Positions 8,654-18,230 are shown, counted from the stretch's first letter. The stretch: DNA of 64,000 bases from Ligilactobacillus pabuli (GCF_022836475.1 NZ_BQXH01000004.1:80938-144937), one strand, 5' to 3'. Notes: generated by a model not told the origin, from the sequence alone. Numbers and translations are program-made.

Positions 8654-9281
8654 GGTATAACCCTTCTTCCTTCAAATACTCTGCAACAGCGTCAGGTACC
8701 AAATATCTGATCGAGCACCCTTGCTTGATTTTATTTCTGATCAAAGTTGAGCTAATATCAATCGTCGGAACATCGACCCACAAGATTGGATACTTACTAT
8801 TCATCTTGGCTCCAGTCCGTTTCACACCGACAAATTTCACCATTTTAACTAACTCATCAATTCGATTCCATTTCGGCAGATACTCAACCATATCGCCGCC
8901 AATAATAAAGTAATAGTCAACGTCTGGATGTCTGGCTTTGAGCTCCTTGATCGTATCATAGGTGTAACTAACTCCGCCACGGTCGACTTCTAAGGTATCT
9001 AAGGTAAATTTTTCATTTCCTGCGATTGCCATTCGGACCATCTTAACTCGGTCTTTAGCTGCAATGGCTTCTTTTTTATCGACATGCGGCGGTAAGTTAT
9101 CTGGTAAAAAAACTACCTGATCTAAACCCAGTTGACTAGCAACTTGGTCTGCCACGATCAAATGTCCGTTATGCACTGGATTAAAAGTGCCGCCCATCAG
9201 GCCAACTCGTTTTTTGGGAGCACCAAACATCAACTCTGACATCACTTGAATCTTAGGAACATCAACAGTACTTGTTTGCAA
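8646..9281 (-). CDS. nadD: Nicotinate-mononucleotide adenylyltransferase NadD
   Basis: Adenylates NaMN to deamido-NAD in NAD biosynthesis. Signature GGTFNPVHNGHL (HxGH) near residue 30 and the C-terminal ISSTLIRNKI motif are intact. I prefer TTG 9281 (protein MQTSTVDVPK..., 211 residues) because GGAGGG lies 6 nt upstream; the longest frame begins with a GTG at 9299 that overlaps the yhbY stop and has no SD. Start remains uncertain, function is not. Confidence 0.95.
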   Translation of the reverse strand: MQTSTVDVPKIQVMSELMFGAPKKRVGLMGGTFNPVHNGHLIVADQVASQLGLDQVVFLPDNLPPHVDKKEAIAAKDRVKMVRMAIAGNEKFTLDTLEVDRGGVSYTYDTIKELKARHPDVDYYFIIGGDMVEYLPKWNRIDELVKMVKFVGVKRTGAKMNSKYPILWVDVPTIDISSTLIRNKIKQGCSIRYLVPDAVAEYLKEEGLYRD

Positions 9282-9298
9282 CCTACTGCCCTCCAACA

Positions 9299-9610
9299 CT
9301 AAATAGCTTCGACTTCCGTTGAAAGTCTACGATTATCTTTGTCGGAAGCCTTTTTGTATAAGACAAGAATATGGCCGATTTTTTGTACGACCTGAATTGA
9401 ACTATTTTTTTCAATAAATTCAACCACTTCGTCTTCTTCAACCATTGAATTTTGTAAAATAGATACTTTCAATAATTCTCGTTTTTCAATGGCTGCTTGC
9501 ACGTTTTCAAGCCAATTCTCACTTAAACCATCTTTACCAATTTGGATCAATGGTCGCATACTATGAGCTTGACTACGCAAAAAGCGTTTTTGTTTACCAC
9601 GTAATTTCAT
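9299..9610 (-). CDS. yhbY: Ribosome-associated RNA-binding protein YhbY
   Basis: Small CRM/KH-fold RNA-binding protein that associates with pre-50S particles. 103 residues; starts MKLRGKQKRFLRSQAH, and contains the family stretch PLIQIGKDGLSENW and the GxxG-like loop near the C-terminus (VVQKIGHILVLYK). Lies between yqeH and nadD, the standard order. Confidence 0.95.
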   Translation of the reverse strand: MKLRGKQKRFLRSQAHSMRPLIQIGKDGLSENWLENVQAAIEKRELLKVSILQNSMVEEDEVVEFIEKNSSIQVVQKIGHILVLYKKASDKDNRRLSTEVEAI

Positions 9611-9650
9611 TTTTTCACTCCTTACTAAATAATATTCATAATTTTGCCGT

Positions 9651-10775
9651 TTAAACCATGGCTTTTCTTAATAAAACACCGACTCCAGCAGGCGCGTACC
9701 CAGCAACAACTGCACCGCTAGGAACTGTGACCCAACCCAAGCCTTCAAAAACCAAGTCGCTTTTTTCTTTCACTTTAAATTCAAAGCGAGCTAACTGCGG
9801 GAAGTTGCCCAATTCATCGGCTGTTGGCGGCTGTAATAAACCACCCTGATGCTTAACAAAGAAGTCATCAGCTTTTTCTAGCTTAGTCCGGTGGATCTGC
9901 AGGTTGTTTTCCATATAAACTACCACACCATTCCGCTCTTTTGGACCAGCAATCAGATCCAAGCGTGCTAAACCGCCGAAAAATAAGGTCTGTCCGCCAG
10001 CTAATTGATAAACTTTAGGCCGAATTTCTTTTTGCGGAGTGGCAATGCGTAATTCCTTGGCTGACAAATAATGTGCCATTTGGTCTTTATGAATGATCCC
10101 GGGGGTATCAACTAAAACACTGCCATCATCCAGCGGAATTTCAATTTTATCCAAAGTCGTTCCTGGGAAGCGGGAAGTGGTGATCAAATCTTGCATCCCG
10201 GTACTTTGTTTGATAATTTGGTTGATCAAAGTTGATTTACCGACATTAGTGACCCCAACGACGTAGACATCGCGCCCTTTGCGGTACTTTTCAATGGCAG
10301 CCAATAATTTATCGAGCGAGTGACCACGAGTTGCACTAGTCAGCAAAACATCGACCGGATGAATCCCTTCCGCATTTGCTCGTTGACGGACCCAATCTTT
10401 GAGCTTTGGCCGCTTTAATGAGCGGGGTAATAAGTCTTCCTTATTACCGACCATCAAAACTGGGTTATCCCCTACGAAACGGTGGATCCCAGGAATTAAT
10501 GAACCATTAAAGTCAAAGACGTCGATCACATTCACGATCAATGCGTCAGCACTGCCGATTTGGTTCAGTAATGCCAAGAAATCATCGTCGGTTAAAGAAA
10601 CGTCACTGACTTCATTGTAATGACGTAATCTAAAACAACGTTGACAATATAGTTCATCATTTTCTAGACCTTTTTTAATGGCTGAAGCCGGAGTATATCC
10701 CAGCTTCTCTGGGTCATCAGATTGGATCTTTGCCCCACAGCCAATACAATATAATTCTTCGTTATTTTCAGTCAT
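9651..10775 (-). CDS. yqeH: Circularly permuted ribosome biogenesis GTPase YqeH
   Basis: Needed for 30S subunit assembly. 374 residues. An N-terminal zinc finger (YCIGCGAKI ... YCQRCF) precedes a GTPase domain with permuted motif order: G4 VGNKEDLLP and G5 TSATRGHS come before G1 GVTNVGKSTLIN and G3 VDTPGI. Overlaps the end of yqeG by 8 bp. The C-terminal half is the family's RNA-binding domain. Confidence 0.96.
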   Translation of the reverse strand: MTENNEELYCIGCGAKIQSDDPEKLGYTPASAIKKGLENDELYCQRCFRLRHYNEVSDVSLTDDDFLALLNQIGSADALIVNVIDVFDFNGSLIPGIHRFVGDNPVLMVGNKEDLLPRSLKRPKLKDWVRQRANAEGIHPVDVLLTSATRGHSLDKLLAAIEKYRKGRDVYVVGVTNVGKSTLINQIIKQSTGMQDLITTSRFPGTTLDKIEIPLDDGSVLVDTPGIIHKDQMAHYLSAKELRIATPQKEIRPKVYQLAGGQTLFFGGLARLDLIAGPKERNGVVVYMENNLQIHRTKLEKADDFFVKHQGGLLQPPTADELGNFPQLARFEFKVKEKSDLVFEGLGWVTVPSGAVVAGYAPAGVGVLLRKAMV

Positions 10776-11301
10776 TCAATGAATGCCCCCATGTTCGTTT
10801 TAAATAGCCCTTTTTTAACAGTCGTTTTGTCAAACGTTTTTCCATCGCCCGGTTAATTTGCGTGTTCCAAGCGTCAGTTTCGATCAATGGCTTGACCAAA
10901 ATACTCTTGATGTGCGCATTATTAGCCGCTGCAACATCAGTTAAGAGCTGGTCACCGACCAAGACAATTTCTGAAGATTTAACCCGGTACTGCTTTTTAG
11001 CAATATTAATTCCACGGGTCAATGGTTTCAACGCCCGGGAAATAAACGGTAATTTTAAATCGGTCAAAGCTCGAGCGACCCGCTTAGAACTGTTGTTAGA
11101 CACTACCACCACAGGAATTCCAGCTGCACTCATGGTTTTGAGCCATTCTCGCAACTGAGGTGTCCCATTGGGGTTGTTCCAGGCAATTAAAGTATTATCC
11201 ATGTCGGTCAAAATCACCCGAATGTTGTGTGCCCGAACGTCTGCAGGGGTTAAATTATAGATTGATTCCAACATCCATGTTGGTCTAAAATGTGCAAGCA
11301 T
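10768..11301 (-). CDS. yqeG: HAD-superfamily phosphatase YqeG
   Basis: HAD subfamily IIIA phosphatase of unresolved substrate, conserved as the first gene of this operon. 177 residues. Motif I DMDNTLIAW, motif II VVVSNNS, motif III/IV VGDQLLTDV are present. SD GAGGAG before ATG 11301 and a promoter just upstream, so it is probably the first gene of the operon running to tmcAL. Confidence 0.95.
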   Translation of the reverse strand: MLAHFRPTWMLESIYNLTPADVRAHNIRVILTDMDNTLIAWNNPNGTPQLREWLKTMSAAGIPVVVVSNNSSKRVARALTDLKLPFISRALKPLTRGINIAKKQYRVKSSEIVLVGDQLLTDVAAANNAHIKSILVKPLIETDAWNTQINRAMEKRLTKRLLKKGYLKRTWGHSLND

Positions 11302-11334
11302 ATCCTAACTCCTCTATTTTCGTTAATATCTCTT

Positions 11335-11364
11335 ATTATAGATGATTTTCATGAATTTTAGCAA
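11335..11364 (-). promoter_or_regulatory. Promoter of the yqeG operon
   Basis: Minus strand TTGCTA (11364-11359), 18-bp spacer, TATAAT (11340-11335), about 34 nt before the yqeG start. Confidence 0.7.
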
Positions 11365-11423
11365 AAATTAGACTGCTTGAATTTTCAGTAGCCAATTTTA
11401 GGAGCTGATTTTGTTCGTCTAAT

Positions 11424-11466
11424 ATGCAAAAAAGCTGAAGCAAAACAAAGTTTTGTCTCAGCTCAT
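11424..11466 (-). terminator. Terminator of the infC-rpmI-rplT operon
   Basis: Minus strand GAGCTGA-GA-CAAAAC stem pairing with GTTTTG-CT-TCAGCTTTTTT, 16 nt after the rplT stop. Confidence 0.9.
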
Positions 11467-11480
11467 GATATCTAAATAGA

Positions 11481-11840
11481 TTATTTTGCTAAAGCTTTTT
11501 TAGCTTCTTCAACGATTGCTGTAAAGCTTGCAGCATCGTTAATGGCCAAGTCAGCAAGCATCTTACGGTTTACATCGATTTCAGCAAGCTTCAAGCCATG
11601 CATTAATTTGCTATAGCTAATGTCATTTGAACGAGCTGCTGCATTGATGCGGGCAATCCATAACTTACGGAAGTTTGATTTGTTCTTCCGACGATCACGA
11701 AAGGCATATTGTTGGCCCTTCATAACTTGTTGCTTAGCTACCTTAAATTGGATATGTTTTGATCCACGGTAACCTTTAGCTAATTTTAACATTCTCTTAC
11801 GACGCTGACGCGTAACTGTGCCGCCTTTAACACGTGACAT
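11481..11840 (-). CDS. rplT: 50S ribosomal protein bL20
   Basis: Early assembly protein of the large subunit and, in Bacillota, autogenous repressor of the infC-rpmI-rplT operon through the leader RNA. 119 residues, strongly basic, beginning [18 protein letters not shown]; the RNA-recognising C-terminal region ([24 protein letters not shown]) is intact. SD AAGGAGG. Confidence 0.98.
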   Translation of the reverse strand: MSRVKGGTVTRQRRKRMLKLAKGYRGSKHIQFKVAKQQVMKGQQYAFRDRRKNKSNFRKLWIARINAAARSNDISYSKLMHGLKLAEIDVNRKMLADLAINDAASFTAIVEEAKKALAK

Positions 11841-11950
11841 GTAAATTCCTCCTTAATAATCATCCAAGTCATACTTGGATCAGCCCTCTACTTTTGAGGG
11901 ACTCAAAAACTTTTCAGGTTGTACTTAATTAAGTACAGATTTAATCGATC
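11841..11950 (-). promoter_or_regulatory. rpmI-rplT intercistronic hairpins
   Basis: 120 nt between rpmI and rplT hold three consecutive short inverted repeats: GTACTTAATTAAGTAC (about 11919-11934), CCCTC-tacttttG-AGGG and CCAAG-TCAT-ACTTGG. No T-run follows them, so they look like mRNA structure rather than a terminator. Function (processing, stability or L20 binding) is inferred only. Confidence 0.5.
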
Positions 11951-11961
11951 GTTACAAATGA

Positions 11962-12162
11962 TTATTTCATTTGTGAAAGCATTTGCTTGATCCGGCTCAT
12001 ATCTGTTGAGTCTACCATGCCTGCTTTAGCTAATTGACGGCGTTGTTTCTTGGTCTTGCCGTGGAAACGGTGTGATGTGTAAGCATGTGATCGTTTCAAA
12101 CCACCATTGGCAGTTTTCTTAAAGCGCTTTGCAGATGCGCGATGTGTTTTTTGTTTTGGCAT
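11962..12162 (-). CDS. rpmI: 50S ribosomal protein bL35
   Basis: Small basic protein of the large ribosomal subunit, 66 residues: [20 protein letters not shown] and then an [10 protein letters not shown] stretch typical of bL35. SD TAGGAGG. Middle gene of the infC operon. Confidence 0.98.
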   Translation of the reverse strand: MPKQKTHRASAKRFKKTANGGLKRSHAYTSHRFHGKTKKQRRQLAKAGMVDSTDMSRIKQMLSQMK

Positions 12163-12189
12163 AATGCATTTTCCTCCTAAGTTATTAGC

Positions 12190-12708
12190 CTATTTTTCGG
12201 CTAATGGTGCAAGCATTAAGAACATGCTGCGACCATCCATTTTTGGTTTTGATTCAACGGAAGCAACATCTTGTGTCTCCGTTGCAAAATTATTCAAGAC
12301 TTCCCGGCCAATATCTTTATGTGTGATCGCACGTCCTCTAAAGCGAATCGATACCTTGACCTTATCGCCCTTACTCAAGAACTTACGCGCATTTTTGACC
12401 TTGGTGTTAAAGTCGTTCGTGTCGATCGTTGGACTTAAACGAACTTCTTTAACGTTAATGACTCTTTGCTTTTTGCGAGCTTCACGTTGTTTCTTTTGTA
12501 ATTCAAAACGGTACTTACCATAATCCATGATTTTGGCAACTGGTGGCTTAGCCTTCGGTGCAACTAAGACCAAGTCTAAACTGTTTTGCTCAGCTAATGC
12601 TAAAGCATCTTTCTTAGACTTAACTCCAAGCTGTGTTCCATCATGACCGATCAAACGAACTTCGCGTGCGCGGATACCATCATTTACAATCTTGTCTACT
12701 GCTATGAT
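12190..12708 (-). CDS. infC: Translation initiation factor IF-3, non-AUG start
   Basis: Prevents premature subunit joining and checks start-codon pairing. The open frame with a normal start begins only at residue 19 (MIGHDGTQL). Upstream the frame continues as [17 protein letters not shown], the conserved IF-3 N-terminus, and the only start-like codons after SD GGAGGTG are ATC (12708-12706, 6 nt from the SD) and ATA (12705-12703). Starting at ATC gives 172 residues, the usual length. Rare AUU/AUC/AUA starts on infC let IF-3 repress its own translation. Both IF-3 domains are complete. Confidence 0.93.
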   Translation of the reverse strand: MIAVDKIVNDGIRAREVRLIGHDGTQLGVKSKKDALALAEQNSLDLVLVAPKAKPPVAKIMDYGKYRFELQKKQREARKKQRVINVKEVRLSPTIDTNDFNTKVKNARKFLSKGDKVKVSIRFRGRAITHKDIGREVLNNFATETQDVASVESKPKMDGRSMFLMLAPLAEK

Positions 12709-12721
12709 ATTTCACCTCCAA

Positions 12722-12872
12722 AAATATTCAGAAGAGTAAGCAGAAAAAAAGTGGGTGTTTTTTCAACACCCACCAGGCCCCACGTTACAGTGAGGCTATT
12801 ACGTAATTCTGCCCGAGGACTCAAATCCCCTAGGCGAGAAGCGGGTGCTTCTGCTTTTTTCTCAACTACAAT
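12722..12872 (-). promoter_or_regulatory. Leader RNA of infC operon (L20-leader type attenuator)
   Basis: About 150 nt of untranslated RNA between the infC promoter and its SD. It ends in a classical terminator, GTGGGTGTT-GAAAA-AACACCCAC with seven T (12744-12774, minus strand), followed by 25 nt to the infC SD. Position and layout fit the Bacillota L20 leader, in which L20 binding favours the terminator; upstream parts include CCCGAGGACTCAAATCCCC-type complementary segments. Family assignment is by position and form, not by a covariance search. Confidence 0.75.
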
Positions 12873-12901
12873 AGTCTACCAACTATTTGCAGCTTTGTCA
12901 A
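12873..12901 (-). promoter_or_regulatory. Promoter of the infC operon
   Basis: Minus strand TTGACA (12901-12896), exactly 17 bp, TAGACT (12878-12873). The -35 box directly abuts the thrS stop codon at 12902. Confidence 0.85.
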
Positions 12902-14848
12902 TTAGTTTTTTCGGCTATATGTTTCAATATCATGATTTAGCAGTGTGACAAAGTCATCAAAGGCCATTGTTTCAGTTTCTTTTTCACCATATTTTCTAAC
13001 AGTGACGGTGTTATCAGCAACTTCTTGATCACCAATTACCAATGAGTAAGGGATCTTGTTGACTTGAGCCTGACGGATCTTGTAACCCATCTTTTCATTT
13101 CTGTCATCAATTTCTACCCGGATCTGGTGAGCCATCAAACGGCTTTGCAAGTCTTTAGCGTGAGCCAAGTGTAAGTCATTCTTAACTGGAATGATGTCAA
13201 CTTGTTTTGGAGAAAGCCATGTTGGGAAAGCACCCTTGTACATTTCAGTTAAGTAGGCTGTAAAGCGTTCCATTGTTGAGATCACACCACGGTGGATCAT
13301 CACTGGACGGTGGTCTTCACCATCGGTACCAATGTACTTCAAGTCAAAACGTTCTGGCAACAAGAAGTCCAATTGAATGGTTGATAATGTTTCTTCGCCG
13401 CCAAGAGCTGTCTTCGTCTGAACATCAAGTTTTGGACCGTAGAATGCGGCTTCGCCCTCTGCTTCAAAGTAATCCAAGCCCATGTCATCCATAGCTGACT
13501 TCAACATCTTTTGCGACTTGTTCCACATTTCATCATCGTCAAAGTACTTTTCCTTGTTAGCAGGATCACGGTAGCTCAAACGGAAACGATAATCATGAAT
13601 ATCAAAGTCATTGTAAACATCGATCATCAAGTCCAAGATCTTCTTGAATTCATCTTCAATTTGATCTGGAGAAACGAAAGTATGACCATCATTTAAAGTC
13701 ATTTCACGAACACGTGACAAACCTGTCAACGCCCCGGATTTTTCATAACGGTGCATCATTCCTAATTCTGCGATACGCAAAGGAAGTTCACGGTATGAAC
13801 GTTTGTGATGGTTATAGACTTGGATATGTGAAGGACAGTTCATTGGACGTAATTCCAAGAATTCACCGTCGCCCATATCCATTGGTGGGAACATATCTTC
13901 ACGGTAGTGGTCCCAGTGACCTGATTGTTTGTATAAGTCAACGTTAGCCAAAACTGGAGTATAAACATGTTCGTAGCCAGCAGCTAATTCCTTGTCAATG
14001 ATGTAACGTTCCAAAGTCCGACGAATCGTGGCACCATTTGGCATCCAGTATGGCAAACCTGCACCGACCTTAGGATCAACAAAGAAGATGTCCAACTGAT
14101 TCCCGATCACACGGTGGTCACGTTCGTGGGCTTCTTGTCTTCTAGCCAATTCTGCATCTAATTCTTTTTGCTTGTAGAAAGCTGTCCCATAGATCCGTTG
14201 TAACATTGGATTGCTTGAAGCACCCTTCCAGTAAGCACCAGCAACAGACAAGAGTTTAAAGATCTTCACTTTTCCTGTTGCAGCCAAAACTGGTGCATAA
14301 GCCAAGGAAGTAAAGTCGCCATGCTGGTAAACAGCTACCTGCCCGTCAACTGTTAGTTCTTCAACTAATTCTTTTTGATAAGGATCGTTACCAGCCAATT
14401 TCAAAGCATCAGCTTGGCTTAGACTAGCAAATTCAATTGGTTCGTTAGCTAAGATCACCTGTTGCATAGCGGCTGAAACATCATCAAAGTCTGTCACAGC
14501 TAATTGTGCTTGACCAGGCTTTTCTGTGTCTAAGTAGAAGCCGTGTTCATCAGCATGAGCTTCCCCAAAGTTCATTTCAGGATATTTGTCTGCCAAAACT
14601 TCATTCAAAATGAAGGCGGCTGTTTGCCACAAGACATTGAGTCCTTCTTCTGAATCTTTAGTAATAATTTCGATCGCACCATCAGCAACTAATGCTTGGC
14701 GTAAATCAACAGCTTGGTCGTTAAACTTCCCAGCAACAGCTTTTTTACCTAAGCTGATACTAATGGAGTTTGCAATTTCTTGAACAGAGATACCACTATC
14801 GAATTGTTTGACAGTGCCATCTGGAAATGTAAGGTTGATCTGTGACAT
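12902..14848 (-). CDS. thrS: Threonyl-tRNA synthetase
   Basis: Charges tRNA-Thr. 648 residues from ATG 14848 ([13 protein letters not shown]), fixed by SD AGGAGG; the longer frame to 14971 reads through the T-box leader. Domains: TGS (1-61), second additional editing-like domain (to about 240), class II catalytic core with the zinc ligand Cys in [11 protein letters not shown] and motif 2 [17 protein letters not shown], and the C-terminal anticodon-binding domain. Preceded by a Thr-specific T-box; followed immediately by the infC promoter. Confidence 0.97.
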   Translation of the reverse strand: MSQINLTFPDGTVKQFDSGISVQEIANSISISLGKKAVAGKFNDQAVDLRQALVADGAIEIITKDSEEGLNVLWQTAAFILNEVLADKYPEMNFGEAHADEHGFYLDTEKPGQAQLAVTDFDDVSAAMQQVILANEPIEFASLSQADALKLAGNDPYQKELVEELTVDGQVAVYQHGDFTSLAYAPVLAATGKVKIFKLLSVAGAYWKGASSNPMLQRIYGTAFYKQKELDAELARRQEAHERDHRVIGNQLDIFFVDPKVGAGLPYWMPNGATIRRTLERYIIDKELAAGYEHVYTPVLANVDLYKQSGHWDHYREDMFPPMDMGDGEFLELRPMNCPSHIQVYNHHKRSYRELPLRIAELGMMHRYEKSGALTGLSRVREMTLNDGHTFVSPDQIEDEFKKILDLMIDVYNDFDIHDYRFRLSYRDPANKEKYFDDDEMWNKSQKMLKSAMDDMGLDYFEAEGEAAFYGPKLDVQTKTALGGEETLSTIQLDFLLPERFDLKYIGTDGEDHRPVMIHRGVISTMERFTAYLTEMYKGAFPTWLSPKQVDIIPVKNDLHLAHAKDLQSRLMAHQIRVEIDDRNEKMGYKIRQAQVNKIPYSLVIGDQEVADNTVTVRKYGEKETETMAFDDFVTLLNHDIETYSRKN

Positions 14849-14871
14849 AAAAGTTCCTCCTATATTTTTGG

Positions 14872-15098
14872 TAAAAAAAATCCCCATCGCTAAACAAGCG
14901 ACAGGGACGTTTTTTACGTGGTTCCACCCAAATTCGAAACTAAACCATTGGGGGTTCAATTTCCTCTTCAAAGTTGTTAACGGTAACGAACCGGCCTAAC
15001 TTTGCATTAGGCTTTTCATGAAAGTGGTAAACCATTATCTTGAGAAGTTTTCAGTCACGACTTCTCTCCCTGAAAATTAGGTTCATGTCTTTCACATA
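14872..15098 (-). promoter_or_regulatory. T-box riboswitch of thrS (specifier ACC, Thr)
   Basis: Contains the T-box bulge sequence TGGGTGGAACCACG (14930-14917, minus) and a terminator GTCCCTGTCGC...GCGATGGGGA with eight T (14872-14908). In stem I the strands GAAAG/CTTTC and GAACC/GGTTT enclose a specifier loop whose 3' side is ACCA; the codon ACC (15028-15026) is threonine, matching the gene. Uncharged tRNA-Thr should pair here and favour read-through. Confidence 0.93.
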
Positions 15099-15144
15099 AT
15101 TTAATTCTATTAAAACACTAAACTTCATCGATAGCAAGAGCCAA

Positions 15145-16074
15145 CTAAATTTTTTTATTCCGGCGGTTTCTGCCTAAAACATGGTAGTCGTCTGCCAAGA
15201 AACGAATTCGTTCCATAATACGTTGCGCCTTTAATGGTTCAGCTTCTCCTCGACTATTGATAGTTAAATATTCCGCTTCTAATTGTTCCAACGACAAGTT
15301 TGAACTAAAAAATGTGGGCAATTCTTCTTGCATCCGGTATTGTAAGATCACGCCTAAAACATCATCCCTAAACCAGCTGCTCATCTGATCTGCTCCAATG
15401 TCATCTAACATTAAAATCTGTGCTTTTTTAATGGAGTCGATCATTTGACCGGTCGAGTTATTACCAATTGAGCTTTTCATTTTCACCGCAAATGATGGAA
15501 AGTGAACTAAAGTCGTGCTAAACCCTTTTTCCGCCAAGGAATTGGCCAGCGCACCTAACAGGTAGGTTTTCCCCACTCCAAAGTTGCCTTCCAAATATAT
15601 TCCCTTATGAAAAACATGGGGATCAGTCTGAAACTCTTGGTAAAAACGCAGAGCCGCATCTAAAATCTCTTCCCGTCCTTCTGGGTCGTAATCTTCTAGT
15701 TTTGCGTCACGGATCGACTTCGGTAAACTAATGATCCGAACCCGCTGTTGCACTTCTTTTTGCTTTTGATGAGCTACAAATTCCTTGGTTGGCGTATAGG
15801 TCACCTCAATATGGTGGTTACTTAATGTCAAATAAGGATAATATCCCGGCATAAAAGTCTTTTCCCCGGTCGCTAACTTGCGTTTGAAGTTAACAAACTC
15901 ATACAGCTTGCTGGCACTGCGAATAATATCTTCTTTCGTCAATTCAGTGCGGTGCTTTTGTAAAAATGCAACAACATCTGGGTCTTGTTCCGCTGCAGCA
16001 ATTAATTTTTGATACCGGTCACCCCACCTATTATCTTTAAGTTGTGCTGAAAGTATCTCGCTTAAACTTTCCAT
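15145..16074 (-). CDS. dnaI: Primosomal protein / helicase loader DnaI
   Basis: Loads the replicative helicase DnaC at oriC and at restarting forks. 309 residues. The N-terminal part (to about 130) binds helicase; the C-terminal AAA+ domain has Walker A EGNFGVGKTYLLGAL, Walker B ILMLDDIGAD, and an arginine-rich C-terminus (ILGRNRRNKKI-like). 38 nt after dnaB, same strand, with SD GGGTGAGAAG close to ATG 16074. Confidence 0.95.
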   Translation of the reverse strand: MESLSEILSAQLKDNRWGDRYQKLIAAAEQDPDVVAFLQKHRTELTKEDIIRSASKLYEFVNFKRKLATGEKTFMPGYYPYLTLSNHHIEVTYTPTKEFVAHQKQKEVQQRVRIISLPKSIRDAKLEDYDPEGREEILDAALRFYQEFQTDPHVFHKGIYLEGNFGVGKTYLLGALANSLAEKGFSTTLVHFPSFAVKMKSSIGNNSTGQMIDSIKKAQILMLDDIGADQMSSWFRDDVLGVILQYRMQEELPTFFSSNLSLEQLEAEYLTINSRGEAEPLKAQRIMERIRFLADDYHVLGRNRRNKKI

Positions 16075-16112
16075 CTTCTCACCCCATTGTTAGTGCTGTT
16101 AAACTAGTCACT

Positions 16113-17531
16113 TTATTTTGAATTCTTGTGATCATCACTTTTAATTTCCGCCAAACGACGCTTGATTTCCGCCTGTAAAGCAGCTTTTTTATCCAATTCT
16201 TCTTTGGTTGCGACCGGCTGTTGATAATCTTTTTGTGCCCAGTCCGGCAACTGCTCTTTTTGAACCACTGGACGTTGACGCCGGTAGTTGGTTTTTTTCG
16301 CTTGATTTTCTCGCTTGGCTTTGCCATTTTGCACCGACTGCCGCGCTTCAGCCATCGCTTCTTCTGCGGTTTTGACACCATCTTTAGCCCATCTAGCCGC
16401 TGTATCTTCAAAATACTCTTGCTTCATCGTTGCATAACCGCGGTCACCAAGATAGAAATGAATTAAAACGTTGATCACTTCATTCGGCAAAACTTGTTTC
16501 GACACCAAATTCATCACCATATACCGCTCAGCGTTGGTCATGTAGGAGTTATTTTGCTCCTTAATTTCCTGCAAAAATTCTAACGGCAACATGGCTCGAC
16601 AAGCCGCAAGCAAGGCCTCGTCTTGTCCCGAACCCCCACCAGGCGCTGAATTAGCTGGCTGCTGGTCTGGTTTAGCCGAGGCTGGTTGTGACTGCGTTTG
16701 CGGTTTTTGCTGCTGATTTAAGTAGTCAAACGACTCATGTGCCAACTTTTTAAAGTATTTTGCGTTTAAATGGTTGGTATTGATATCAATGGCTTCTTCT
16801 AACAAGTGCACCAGTTGTAACTCATCCAACCCATATAACAAATGGATCGTATTGATTGCATCAAGATTCTTGAAAGCCTCGTCTTCTGGCACAAAGGATT
16901 TTTGTAATAATTGCCGGAAAAATTTGAGGTCAAGGTCAGTCTCGTTTTGTTTGATTAACTGCTCTGGCTCTTTGGTTGGACTAGTCTGTTTCTTAGTAGA
17001 CGCATGCTGTAATAACGTGCCCTGTTGAACCTGAAAAACTTCCAAGAAAGTCTTGGTAACTTCTAATTTTGGGTCCAACTCAAACTGTGGCGGACAGTAT
17101 TTTTCCTGAACCTTCCGGTAGGCTCCCTGTCCGATCGTTTCCAACAAAATCGTACTTAACAGGTCATCGTTAAAAAAAGCATCGCCGACCAAGGGACTTT
17201 GCAGCGCATAAATTGCCAAATTACCCAGGCGATCCGTTTTTTCAAAGGTCCGTAATAGTCCTAAAGCCTCTAGCTTTTCCCGGGACTCTATCAAATCACG
17301 CATCCCAAGCGATAACCCCGATAAAAGTTCTTTATTCATCGAACGTTTGACCAAATTTGGGCGCGGCTTACCATACCGACTCAGCAACATATACAAACCA
17401 TAGGCTTTTGCGCCCATGATCGGTAGGTATAGGTCTACTAAGCCAGAAATTTGTTCACCACTCAAAGCTGCGGCTTGAACTACTACAAAACCATCCTTCG
17501 GGGAAATGTTTCTTAAATTATCAGTTGTCAT
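16113..17531 (-). CDS. dnaB: Replication initiation and membrane attachment protein DnaB
   Basis: Bacillota primosome protein (not the helicase) that recruits the helicase loader to DNA. 472 residues. The two DnaB/DnaD-type helical domains are visible at about 1-280 and in a C-terminal YxxxN-bearing region (NAERYMVMNLVSKQVLPNEV); between them lies a Gln/Pro/Ala/Ser-rich linker (QQKPQTQSQPASAKPDQQ), and the tail is highly charged. Between nrdR and dnaI, as in relatives. Confidence 0.93.
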   Translation of the reverse strand: MTTDNLRNISPKDGFVVVQAAALSGEQISGLVDLYLPIMGAKAYGLYMLLSRYGKPRPNLVKRSMNKELLSGLSLGMRDLIESREKLEALGLLRTFEKTDRLGNLAIYALQSPLVGDAFFNDDLLSTILLETIGQGAYRKVQEKYCPPQFELDPKLEVTKTFLEVFQVQQGTLLQHASTKKQTSPTKEPEQLIKQNETDLDLKFFRQLLQKSFVPEDEAFKNLDAINTIHLLYGLDELQLVHLLEEAIDINTNHLNAKYFKKLAHESFDYLNQQQKPQTQSQPASAKPDQQPANSAPGGGSGQDEALLAACRAMLPLEFLQEIKEQNNSYMTNAERYMVMNLVSKQVLPNEVINVLIHFYLGDRGYATMKQEYFEDTAARWAKDGVKTAEEAMAEARQSVQNGKAKRENQAKKTNYRRQRPVVQKEQLPDWAQKDYQQPVATKEELDKKAALQAEIKRRLAEIKSDDHKNSK

Positions 17532-17550
17532 CTTTTCCCCTCTCGCTTAC

Positions 17551-18051
17551 TTATTTTTTAGTCTTAGTTGTTTGTGACCCGGAGTCTTCTTCGTCTTTAC
17601 TGCGACCCATTAGTTCGTTTAATTCATTGACAAATGAACCCATATCCTTAAACTCCCGGTAGACACTGGCAAAACGAATATATGCCACATCATCCACGTT
17701 AACTAATTCATCCATCACATATTTACCGATCAACTGTGTGGAGACTTCGGTCCCGCCTAAAGCGCGCACCTTACTTTCGATATTATCAACAATGCTCGTG
17801 ATCTTATCCATGCCGACCGGTCGTTTTTCGGCTGAACGCATGATGCCGCGCAAGATCTTCTCGCGGTCAAACTCTTCTCTAGTTCCATTCTTTTTGATCA
17901 CTAACAGCGGCGTGGCTTCAACCCGTTCAAAGGTCGTAAACCGGTAGCCGCAATTTTCACATTCTCGGCGCCGTCGAATAGCGTGACCGTTGTCGGCTGG
18001 CCGACTGTCAACAACACGCGAACTGTTATGATGACACTGTGGACACATCAT
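17551..18051 (-). CDS. nrdR: Transcriptional repressor NrdR
   Basis: Represses ribonucleotide reductase genes when the ATP-cone senses dATP. 166 residues from ATG 18051 (MMCPQCHHNSSRVVDSR), the ATG spaced properly from SD GAGGTGG; the longer frame starts with the GTG inside the SD. Zinc ribbon CPQC...CENC, followed by FTTFERVE and an ATP-cone (VIKKNGTREEFDREKILRG). Regulator only; no nrd genes are in the window. Confidence 0.96.
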   Translation of the reverse strand: MMCPQCHHNSSRVVDSRPADNGHAIRRRRECENCGYRFTTFERVEATPLLVIKKNGTREEFDREKILRGIMRSAEKRPVGMDKITSIVDNIESKVRALGGTEVSTQLIGKYVMDELVNVDDVAYIRFASVYREFKDMGSFVNELNELMGRSKDEEDSGSQTTKTKK

Positions 18052-18230
18052 AAATTCCACCTCAATTACAATTAAATTCCAAAATTTTAATTACGTTTTT
18101 TTAGTCCATCATTCACAATGATTTTACCATAAATACTAGCGCAAAAAAACTTTTCCGTAACGCCAGCCTAGGCTTACCACCATTTGCACCATGCTACTAA
18201 CAGCTCAATTTGATAAACGGTCTCTCAAGC

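Noticed and set aside
12902..14971. 689-residue ThrS with N-terminal extension
   Set aside because: The extra 41 residues are the translated T-box terminator region; the SD AGGAGG points to ATG 14848.
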